NCBI GenBank assembly: GCA_029865285.1
Contig: JAOUHE010000121.1
Location: 1 to 5,137, forward strand
Direction of reading: 5' to 3'
DNA length: 5,137 nucleotides
Origin: Chloroflexota bacterium
GTDB lineage: Bacteria; Chloroflexota; Limnocylindria; QHBO01
In this document: positions 1 to 5,137 of the stretch, piece after piece
Layout of the letters: the number at the start of each line of letters is the position of its first letter
Position numbering within the stretch: position 1 is the stretch's first letter
Made by a program: the position numbers and the translations under genes
Notes under the pieces: generated by a model
What the model saw: the letters and a program-made list of their open reading frames with translations, nothing else
Database searches by the model: none
What the model was told of the DNA's origin: nothing

Positions 1-1224
1 ATCGAGAGCCTGCCGTTCCTCGAGGCGATCCGCCAGATGCGCAAGGATGTCGGCCGCCGCAACGTGCTGTACGTGCATGTGACGTGGCTGCCGCAGATCG
101 GCGCCACCGGCGAGTTGAAGACCAAGCCGACCCAGCACAGCGTCAAGGAACTGCGCGGGATCGGCATTCAGCCCGACGTGATCATCCTGCGCAGTGATGA
201 GCCGATCGATGACGAGATCCTCGACAAGGTCAGCCTCTTCACCGATGTCGACGTGCACGCGGTGATCCCGCTGAAGACCGCCAACAGCATCTACGAAGTG
301 CCGCTCCAGCTCGAGCGGGCCGGCCTTGGCAAGCTGATCACCCGCGAGATGGAGATCCCGAGCACCGAGCCCGACCTGCACGACTGGCAGGAGCTGGTCA
401 GCCGCATCCGGACGCCGCGGCCGGAGCTGGAGATCGCCATCGTCGGCAAGTACACCGAGCTCCCCGATGCCTACATCAGCGTCAGCGAGGCGCTCAAGCA
501 CGCCGCCCTTCACCACCGTGTCGACGTGAAGGTGCGCTGGATCCGCAGCGAGCACCTCGAGCGGATCGAGCCCGAGCAGGTCGCCGACGAGTTGGCCGGC
601 GTCGCCGGGGTGCTGGTGCCGGGTGGCTTTGGGTACCGCGGCGTGGAGGGCAAGATCCGCGCCATCCGCTGGGCGCGCGAGCAGCGGGTGCCATTCCTGG
701 GGCTCTGCCTGGGACTGCAATGCGCGGTGATCGAGTTCGCCCGAATGGCCCTCGAGACCGATGACGCCAACAGCTCCGAGTTCAACGTCTTCACCGAGCA
801 TCCGGTGATCGACCTGATGCCCGACCAGGCCGATGTCACCGACAAGGGCGGCACCATGCGGCTCGGCCTCTACCCGGCCCGGCTGGAGGAGGGGTCGCTC
901 GTCCGTGGCGCCTACGGCACGGAGATCGCCTATGAGCGTCATCGGCATCGCTTCGAGGTCAACAACGGCTACCGCGACCGCCTTGGCGCAGCCGGCATGT
1001 GGTTCAGCGGCGTCTCGCCCGACGAGCGGCTGGTCGAGTACATCGAGCTGCGCGACCACCCGTGGTTCGTGGCGACCCAGGCACATCCCGAGCTGAAGAG
1101 CCGGCCGAATCGACCGCACCCACTCTTCCGCGACTTCGTGGGTGCCGCCGCGGAGCGCACCGGACTGGTCGGCGCGGCCGTCACCGCGGACGCTCCCGCG
1201 GCGCGGGCAGACGGAGACGCCTGA
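1..1224 (+). CDS. pyrG: CTP synthase (glutamine-hydrolysing), 3' part; 5' end outside window
   Basis: CTP synthase makes CTP from UTP, ATP and glutamine, the last step of de novo pyrimidine nucleotide synthesis in the cytoplasm. The reading frame is open from base 1, so the gene is cut by the window edge and the ATG at 37 is internal. The first residues, IESLPFLEAIRQ, match the conserved synthetase-domain segment that starts near residue 148 of the E. coli enzyme, so about 147 residues are missing. The 407 visible residues predict a normal total of about 554. The synthetase domain continues through KTKPTQHSVKEL. The class I glutamine amidotransferase domain starts near IAIVGKYTELPDAY. Its nucleophile Cys lies in GLCLGLQ (codon 706-708), and the His and Glu of the triad lie in QAHPELKSRP (codons 1084-1086 and 1090-1092). 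GGTMRLG and ERHRHRFEVNN are also present. The last ~30 residues are an Ala-rich tail of low conservation. All catalytic residues visible are intact. The stop is 4 nt before the next gene. Confidence 0.98.
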   Translation: MESLPFLEAIRQMRKDVGRRNVLYVHVTWLPQIGATGELKTKPTQHSVKELRGIGIQPDVIILRSDEPIDDEILDKVSLFTDVDVHAVIPLKTANSIYEVPLQLERAGLGKLITREMEIPSTEPDLHDWQELVSRIRTPRPELEIAIVGKYTELPDAYISVSEALKHAALHHRVDVKVRWIRSEHLERIEPEQVADELAGVAGVLVPGGFGYRGVEGKIRAIRWAREQRVPFLGLCLGLQCAVIEFARMALETDDANSSEFNVFTEHPVIDLMPDQADVTDKGGTMRLGLYPARLEEGSLVRGAYGTEIAYERHRHRFEVNNGYRDRLGAAGMWFSGVSPDERLVEYIELRDHPWFVATQAHPELKSRPNRPHPLFRDFVGAAAERTGLVGAAVTADAPAARADGDA

Positions 1225-1228
1225 GCCG

Positions 1229-2800
1229 ATGAGCCCCCGCAGCAGCGGCCGAACCGCCGCCTTCGACCGAGCCGCCTACGAACGCAGCGTGGAGGCATTC
1301 CTCGCCGAGTCCGAGGAGGAGCAGTACCAGCACCGCGCCGGGCTGCGCGATGAGCTGGCGCTCGGGCCGATCTACGCGCGCCATGCCGACCTCTTCAGCC
1401 GTGGCGCGGTTGACGCGCTGCGCTCCCTCGTCGACGCGAGCGGCCCCGAGGCGGATCGCAACCGCGCGTTGCTCGCCTTCGCCACCGACGGATTCATCGA
1501 ACGCGAGGTCGGGGCGCTGACCGATGCGATCGGCACGGCCGAGGCGAGCGCGGTGGTGATCTGGCGCGGGGAACGGTTGCCGTTTCGCGCCGTCGGCCCC
1601 CGGATCGGCGAGATCAGTGGCCGCGCTGAGCGCAACGCCCTGTTCGCCTCGTATCGCGAGGCCGTTGAGGCTGTCAACCCGCTGCGGGTTCAGCGCCTCG
1701 CCCGGACACACGAGCTGGCCACAAACCTCGGCTATGCCGACTACGTTGACCTCGTCCGGGTCACTCGCGGCTTCGACCCCGATCTCCTCGGAGCGGAGAT
1801 GCGGGCATTCCTCGCGGAATCCGAGACGCCCTACTTCGCGGCCCTGCGGCGCCTCCTGGCAAGGATCGAGATCGAGCAGGGCGACGCCACACTGGCCGAC
1901 CTCTGGTACCTGGGCCGGGGCAGTGGCTGGGACAACTGGTTCGATGGGCGGGGCCTGATGCCGGCCGTGGAGGCGACCCTGCGCGGAATGGAGATCGAGC
2001 TCCACGGCCAGGCGGGCGCGGTGCTCGACGTGGAGGCCCGACCGAACAAGTCGGCGCGCGCCTTCGTGGCGGTGGTGAACGCCCCGCGCGACGTTCGGCT
2101 GGTGATCCAGCCGCGCGGCGGCTGGAACGACTACAGCTCGGCGCTGCACGAGACCGGCCACCTCGAGCACTTCCTGCACGTCGACGCGTCGCTGCCCGTG
2201 TCGCTGCGCGAACTCGGGGACGCGGCGGTGACCGAGGGCTACGCGATGACCTTCGATAGGCTCCGGACCGAGCCGGCCTGGTTGGAGGAGATGCTGGGCA
2301 TGCCGGCGGAGCACGCGCAGGCCTTCGCTGACCTCTCGGCCTTCTTCGACCTGGTCACCATGCGCCGCCTGGCGGCCTGGCTGCTCTACGAGCTGCGCCT
2401 GCACCGGGGCGGCGACGATGCGCTGCATCGGGCCGACTACGCCGGCCTCACCGGCCTGCTGACCGGCGTCCGCGAGCCCGAGGAACGGTACCTGGGGATC
2501 GACAGCGGCATGTACGGTGCCTCGTACCTGCGCTGCTTCATGCTCGATGCCCAGCTGACCGATCACCTGAAGGCGCACCACGGGGAGGCCTGGTGGCGGA
2601 ATCCGAGGGCGGGAGCGACCCTCCGCGGCCTGTGGCGACGGGGCATGGCGATGAGCGCCGAGCAACTGGTTGCACATCTCGGGTATGATTCTCTGGACTG
2701 GCGACCGGTCGTCCGCCAGGTCCGGGCCAGGCTCATCGGTGAGATGAGCGGTTACGGCGGGCCCAACATCACCACTCGAGCTGGGACCCGCAAGGTCTGA
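1229..2800 (+). CDS. Gluzincin zinc metallopeptidase, M2/M3 (ACE / thimet oligopeptidase) type
   Basis: Predicted 523-residue soluble zinc peptidase, probably acting on peptides in the cytoplasm; no signal peptide or membrane segment is visible. The zinc site is HETGH at residues 307-311 (His307, catalytic Glu308, His311). A third ligand, Glu336 in TEGYAM, lies exactly 25 residues after the second His, the spacing known for thimet oligopeptidase (His477 to Glu502). The segment between them contains LPVSLRE, strongly like the stretch after HEMGH in angiotensin-converting enzyme. A C-terminal MYGASYLRCF segment (residues 428-437) sits where these families carry substrate-binding Tyr residues. 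The N-terminal ~280 residues look helical and contain LADLWYLGRGSGWDNW. ATG 1229 was chosen because it follows the pyrG stop by 4 nt and has GGAG (1213-1216) upstream; the open frame extends back to 1142 only inside pyrG. It is probably translated from the pyrG transcript. Superfamily assignment is firm, but exact family and substrate are unknown. Confidence 0.82.
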   Translation: MSPRSSGRTAAFDRAAYERSVEAFLAESEEEQYQHRAGLRDELALGPIYARHADLFSRGAVDALRSLVDASGPEADRNRALLAFATDGFIEREVGALTDAIGTAEASAVVIWRGERLPFRAVGPRIGEISGRAERNALFASYREAVEAVNPLRVQRLARTHELATNLGYADYVDLVRVTRGFDPDLLGAEMRAFLAESETPYFAALRRLLARIEIEQGDATLADLWYLGRGSGWDNWFDGRGLMPAVEATLRGMEIELHGQAGAVLDVEARPNKSARAFVAVVNAPRDVRLVIQPRGGWNDYSSALHETGHLEHFLHVDASLPVSLRELGDAAVTEGYAMTFDRLRTEPAWLEEMLGMPAEHAQAFADLSAFFDLVTMRRLAAWLLYELRLHRGGDDALHRADYAGLTGLLTGVREPEERYLGIDSGMYGASYLRCFMLDAQLTDHLKAHHGEAWWRNPRAGATLRGLWRRGMAMSAEQLVAHLGYDSLDWRPVVRQVRARLIGEMSGYGGPNITTRAGTRKV

Positions 2801-2810
2801 TCGACGGCCG

Positions 2811-2893
2811 CGGCACTTCCCCGCACGCGTGCGACACGCCTGAACCCGATTCTCGCGCTGTCGCCTCGCATCCGATCCCGCGCCCTGCCGTTC
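2811..2893 (+). promoter_or_regulatory. C-rich, G-poor rho leader, possible Rho-binding (rut-like) region
   Basis: In the 80 bases from 2811 to 2890 I count 38 C and 20 G on the sense strand. C-over-G stretches of untranslated RNA are the typical loading sites of Rho. The stretch lies in the non-coding interval between the metallopeptidase and rho. Autogenous control of rho by premature termination in its leader is established for E. coli. Its occurrence here is inference, since no transcript start or termination point can be seen. Confidence 0.3.
2822..2833. repeat. 12-bp perfect palindrome CGCACGCGTGCG
   Basis: CGCACGCGTGCG reads identically on both strands and sits 22 nt after the metallopeptidase stop, in the non-coding interval upstream of rho. 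With no central spacer it is a poor RNA hairpin and has no T-tract, so it is not an intrinsic terminator. It could be a dimeric regulator site, but a palindrome of this length is expected occasionally by chance in GC-rich DNA. Confidence 0.3.
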
Positions 2894-2939
2894 CAATGTG
2901 GGAGCCCAGGGCCGACCCCGATGAGCAACTCCCACGTTG
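2894..2939 (+). promoter_or_regulatory. Stem-loop in the rho leader (11-bp inverted repeat)
   Basis: CAATGTGGGAG (2894-2904) and CTCCCACGTTG (2929-2939) are inverted copies. In RNA all 11 positions pair, one of them as a U-G wobble, closing a 24-nt loop. A small inner GGG/CCC hairpin (2909-2911 with 2916-2918) could also form in the loop. No T-tract follows, so this is not a Rho-independent terminator. Its end lies 46 nt upstream of the rho start codon, and its loop holds the ATG of a possible leader ORF. A role in controlling rho expression is plausible but inferred. Confidence 0.4.
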
Positions 2940-2989
2940 AGGTCAGCAACCTACCGATGATGCACACCGCGCACCCGAGGCGTTCATGA
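2921..2989 (+). CDS. Possible 22-residue leader peptide overlapping the rho start
   Basis: An ATG at 2921 opens 22 codons (starting MSNSHVEVSN) that end in TGA at 2987-2989. This overlaps the rho ATG (2986-2988) as ATGA, a classic arrangement for translational coupling. A weak Shine-Dalgarno-like AGGG (2908-2911) lies 9 nt upstream of the ATG. The ORF start falls in the loop of the 2894-2939 stem, and its codons 4-7 form most of the 3' arm, so a translating ribosome would disrupt the hairpin. E. coli rho also has a short leader ORF (rhoL), but I see no reason to call this homologous. An ORF this short can arise by chance. Confidence 0.22.
   Translation: MSNSHVEVSNLPMMHTAHPRRS
2977..2980 (+). 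promoter_or_regulatory. Ribosome binding site of rho
   Basis: GAGG lies 5 nt before the ATG at 2986, good Shine-Dalgarno spacing. It supports this start, which is also the first possible one after an in-frame TGA at 2938-2940. Confidence 0.6.
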
Positions 2990-4461
2990 ACGACGAGTCT
3001 CGCCAGCCCCGCCGGGGCCGACCGCGCCGTCGCCCCGATGGCGGAGGTGGAGGCCCGCGCCGGCAGGCGCCCCGCACGCAGTACCGGCGTCCCGGGTCGT
3101 ACGGAAACTCCGGCTACTCGTCGATCTTCGCCGGACCATTCCCGCGTGAGGGCGACGGGGGCGAGGAGTCGTGGAACCTGGCAGATCTCCAGGCCAAGAG
3201 CCTGGAGGAGCTCCGCGAGCTTGGCACCGAGATGGGGATCGAGGGCGCCGATGAGCTCGAGCACTCCGATCTGATCCTCAAGCTGCTCGACGTGGTGCCG
3301 CTGACGCCAACCCAGCCGCGGCACGAGCAGAACGGGAAGCCGGGCATCGCCAACGGGATCCTGGAGATCGTCGACGAGGGCTTCGCCTTCCTGCGGGTCA
3401 ACGGCGTGATGCCGTCGCCTGACGACATCTACGTCAGCTCGTCCCAGGTTCGTCGCTTCGGCCTGCGCACCGGCGACAAGGTCGAGGGACAGACCCGTCC
3501 GCCCAAGGACCAGGAGAAGTACTGGGGCCTGCTGCGGGTCGACACGGTCAACGGGGTCGACCCCGACACCGCGCGCCGCCGTCCCTACTTCGACACACTG
3601 GTGCCGGTCTTCCCCGACTCGATGTTCGACATCGAGACCGATCAGAAGAACCTGACCCAGCGACTGATCAACCTGATCAGCCCCATCGGCAAGGGGCAGC
3701 GTGGCCTGATCCTGTCGCCGGCCAAGGCCGGAAAGACGACCGTGCTCAAGCAGATCGCGCACGGCATTACCGACAACTACCCTGAGGCGCTGCTCATGGT
3801 CGCCCTCATCGGCGAGCGGCCCGAGGAGGTCACCGACATGCAGCGCTCGGTGAAGGGCGACATCTATGCGTCCACCTTCGATGAGCCGACCGAGAACCAC
3901 ACCCGTGTGGCCGAGATGGCCCTCGAGATCGCCAAGCGCCAGGTCGAGACCGGCCGTGACGTGGTGATCCTGCTCGACTCGATCACCCGCCTGGCGCGCG
4001 CCTACAACCTGGCGCTGCCGGCATCGGGCAAGACGCTGTCGGGCGGCGTCGACCCGATCGCCCTCTACCCGCCCAAGCGTTTCTTCGGCGCGGCGCGCAA
4101 CATCGAGGACGGCGGCAGCCTGACGATCATCGCCACCTGCCTGGTCGACACCGGCTCGCGGATGGACGACGTCATCTACGAGGAATTCAAGGGGACCGGC
4201 AACATGGAGCTGGCCCTCGACCGCAAGCTGTCCGAGAAGCGGATCTTCCCGGCGATCGACGTCCTCCGCTCAGGCACGCGCCGCGAGGAGCTGCTGCTCG
4301 ACGAGAACTCCCTGAAGATGACCTGGACGATGCGGCGGATGCTCTCCGCGGTCGGGCCGAACGAGGGGATCGAGCTGCTCATGCAGCGGCTCGGCAAGAC
4401 GAAGAACAACGCCGAGTTCCTCGTCTCGCTCTCCAAGAGCGTCGAAGCCTCCGAGCGCTGA
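2986..4461 (+). CDS. rho: Transcription termination factor Rho
   Basis: Rho is a hexameric RNA-dependent ATPase/translocase that loads on C-rich nascent RNA and releases RNA polymerase. The 491 residues exceed the 419 of E. coli Rho because of a basic, Gly/Arg-rich and probably disordered N-terminus (about residues 1-60). A Rho_N helical domain follows (about 63-105), then the cold-shock-like primary RNA-binding domain (about 115-180) with GFAFLRV (Phe133, Phe135) and DDIYVS (Tyr149). The ATPase core has Walker A SPAKAGKT (Lys250, Thr251), catalytic Glu277 in GERPEEVTDM, Walker B ILLDSITR (Asp331), the Q-loop ALPASGKTLSGG, the R-loop region GTGNMEL, and the Arg finger in SGTRREELL (Arg432). 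All are intact. One difference from E. coli is Gly276 where E. coli has Asp210, just before the catalytic Glu. Start ATG 2986 has GAGG upstream. The following gene begins 13 nt after the stop with no terminator between. Confidence 0.99.
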   Translation: MNDESRQPRRGRPRRRPDGGGGGPRRQAPRTQYRRPGSYGNSGYSSIFAGPFPREGDGGEESWNLADLQAKSLEELRELGTEMGIEGADELEHSDLILKLLDVVPLTPTQPRHEQNGKPGIANGILEIVDEGFAFLRVNGVMPSPDDIYVSSSQVRRFGLRTGDKVEGQTRPPKDQEKYWGLLRVDTVNGVDPDTARRRPYFDTLVPVFPDSMFDIETDQKNLTQRLINLISPIGKGQRGLILSPAKAGKTTVLKQIAHGITDNYPEALLMVALIGERPEEVTDMQRSVKGDIYASTFDEPTENHTRVAEMALEIAKRQVETGRDVVILLDSITRLARAYNLALPASGKTLSGGVDPIALYPPKRFFGAARNIEDGGSLTIIATCLVDTGSRMDDVIYEEFKGTGNMELALDRKLSEKRIFPAIDVLRSGTRREELLLDENSLKMTWTMRRMLSAVGPNEGIELLMQRLGKTKNNAEFLVSLSKSVEASER

Positions 4462-4474
4462 TCGCTCGCATCCC

Positions 4475-5137
4475 ATGACCCGCTCCGCGCGGAGGGGACT
4501 TGCCGCGCTGATCGGCGCCGGTCTCGTCGTGGCGGCATGCACCGCACCGCCGACGCCGAGCGCATCGCCGTCGGCATCGGTCCAGCCGTCGCCCACTCCT
4601 GAGCCGACCCCCGGCATCGGCGATGTCGTGCCCGCACCGGGTTCAACCAGCACCGTCTACGAGCCGAACCCCGGAGCCATCGTGGTGGCGATCGACCCGG
4701 GGCACGGCGGCTGCCTGGACTGGGGGGTGCCCGATCCCGAGCGCCGCGGCGTCGATTTCAGCGAGAAGACGATGACCCTGGCCATCGCGCTTGAGCTGCG
4801 GCGCCTCCTCGAGGAGCAGGGGATCACGGTGGTGATGACCCGCACCGATGACTCCGCGCTGGCCGGCGACGACTATCCCGACCTTGGCTGCAACGGGCCG
4901 CCATGGCGCGACGTGAACGGCGACGGGGAGGCGGGCTTCGACAACACCGGCGCCACCAGAACGCGCGATGAGCTCCAGGCCCGGATCGACCTCGTCAACC
5001 TGGCGCGCGCCGACCTGCTGGTCAGCATCCACATCAACTCGCTGGTCGCGAACGGGGTCGTCGTGGAGGCGGCTGCCACGCTGACCTACTACACCGATGA
5101 GGTTCCGTGGGGCATCAGCGCCGGTCTTCACCTCGGG
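4475..5137 (+). CDS. Lipoprotein N-acetylmuramoyl-L-alanine amidase (Amidase_3), 5' part; 3' end outside window
   Basis: Predicted exported zinc amidase that cleaves the bond between N-acetylmuramic acid and the stem-peptide L-Ala of peptidoglycan. 221 codons are visible and the frame is open to the last base. Residues 1-22 form a lipoprotein signal peptide: a basic start (MTRSARRG), a hydrophobic core and a lipobox VAAC with Cys22, so the protein is likely tethered to the outer face of the membrane. A Pro/Ser/Thr-rich linker follows (about 23-56). The Amidase_3 domain starts near residue 67 with VVAIDPGHGG (zinc ligand His77), Glu97 in DFSEKTMTLA, and His186 in LLVSIHINS. The catalytic Glu near the C-terminus would lie beyond the window. 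Between VVMTRTDD (residues 119-126) and the ARIDLVNLARAD helix is an unusual ~40-residue insertion with a DVNGDGEAGFDN motif (146-157). The start is ATG 4475, 13 nt after rho, without a clear Shine-Dalgarno; it is kept because it supplies the basic signal-peptide start. Confidence 0.93.
   Translation, partial: MTRSARRGLAALIGAGLVVAACTAPPTPSASPSASVQPSPTPEPTPGIGDVVPAPGSTSTVYEPNPGAIVVAIDPGHGGCLDWGVPDPERRGVDFSEKTMTLAIALELRRLLEEQGITVVMTRTDDSALAGDDYPDLGCNGPPWRDVNGDGEAGFDNTGATRTRDELQARIDLVNLARADLLVSIHINSLVANGVVVEAAATLTYYTDEVPWGISAGLHLG
4483..4494. repeat. 12-bp perfect palindrome CTCCGCGCGGAG at the start of the amidase gene
   Basis: CTCCGCGCGGAG begins 8 nt after the A of the amidase start codon, within the codons of the basic n-region. 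In RNA it can fold as a short CUCC/GGAG stem with a GCGC loop just inside the start. It may affect translation initiation of a gene that lacks a clear Shine-Dalgarno, or be only the result of Arg and Ser/Ala codons in GC-rich DNA. Confidence 0.25.

Noticed and set aside
1142..1228. Longer start for the metallopeptidase inside pyrG
   Set aside because: The extra 29 residues are the out-of-frame translation of the pyrG tail and are rich in Pro and Arg with no fold-like pattern; ATG 1229 has better context.
2684..2689. TATGAT resembling a -10 promoter box near the 3' end of the metallopeptidase
   Set aside because: It encodes the Tyr-Asp of HLGYDSLDW, and no convincing -35 lies 16-18 nt upstream (the nearby TTGCAC is only 8 nt away). 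It remains a weak candidate for the rho promoter but cannot be supported.
1181..2935. A 584-codon open frame on the minus strand, longer than the metallopeptidase gene it overlaps
   Set aside because: It is low in recognisable motifs and rich in Arg, Gln, Gly and Val, as expected of an antisense shadow in GC-rich coding DNA. The + strand frame has a complete HExxH plus Glu zinc site and fits the pyrG stop.
2894..2950. Rho-independent terminator for the pyrG-peptidase transcript
   Set aside because: The stem is good but its loop is long and no run of T follows it.
2937..2965. TTGAGG followed about 17 nt later by an ATGCAC-like hexamer as a rho promoter
   Set aside because: The downstream hexamer does not resemble a -10 box, and a start there would leave almost no leader before the rho ribosome binding site.
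2752..3900. A 382-codon minus-strand frame opposite the first part of rho
   Set aside because: The + strand here encodes unmistakable Rho, and the minus-strand product has no recognisable domain and the same shadow composition.
4643..5131. A 162-codon minus-strand frame opposite the last gene
   Set aside because: The + strand encodes a lipoprotein signal and Amidase_3 motifs in one uninterrupted frame; the opposite frame is a shadow.

Overview
This is a GC-rich window (roughly two thirds G+C by eye) holding four protein genes, all on the + strand, packed with little intergenic space. The two outer genes are cut by the window edges. In order they are: the 3' part of pyrG (CTP synthase), a cytoplasmic zinc metallopeptidase of the M2/M3 (ACE / thimet oligopeptidase) type, rho (transcription termination factor), and the 5' part of a lipoprotein N-acetylmuramoyl-L-alanine amidase. 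I see no RNA genes, mobile elements, CRISPR arrays or large repeats.

Organism: the GC content, a Rho with a long basic Gly/Arg-rich N-terminus, and a lipobox-anchored Amidase_3 protein with a Pro/Ser/Thr linker fit a high-GC free-living bacterium. My best guess is Chloroflexota (a Limnocylindria-like lineage) or an actinobacterium-like high-GC group. This is inference from general appearance and no marker here settles it.

Layout: positions 1-1224 are pyrG. The metallopeptidase starts 4 nt after its stop (1229-2800), so the two are probably co-transcribed. The only real intergenic region is 2801-2985 (185 nt). It holds a C-rich, G-poor stretch, an 11-bp inverted repeat able to form an RNA stem, and a possible 22-codon ORF whose stop overlaps the rho start codon as ATGA. 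rho spans 2986-4461, and the amidase begins 13 nt later at 4475 and runs off the right edge.

The genes do not form an obvious pathway: nucleotide synthesis, peptide turnover, transcription termination and cell-wall hydrolysis. The window is mostly housekeeping and I find no clear sign of a new defence or mobile system. The points most worth a second look are the rho leader (possible autoregulation), the ACE-like active-site region of the metallopeptidase, and an unusual insertion carrying a calcium-loop-like motif in the amidase catalytic domain.
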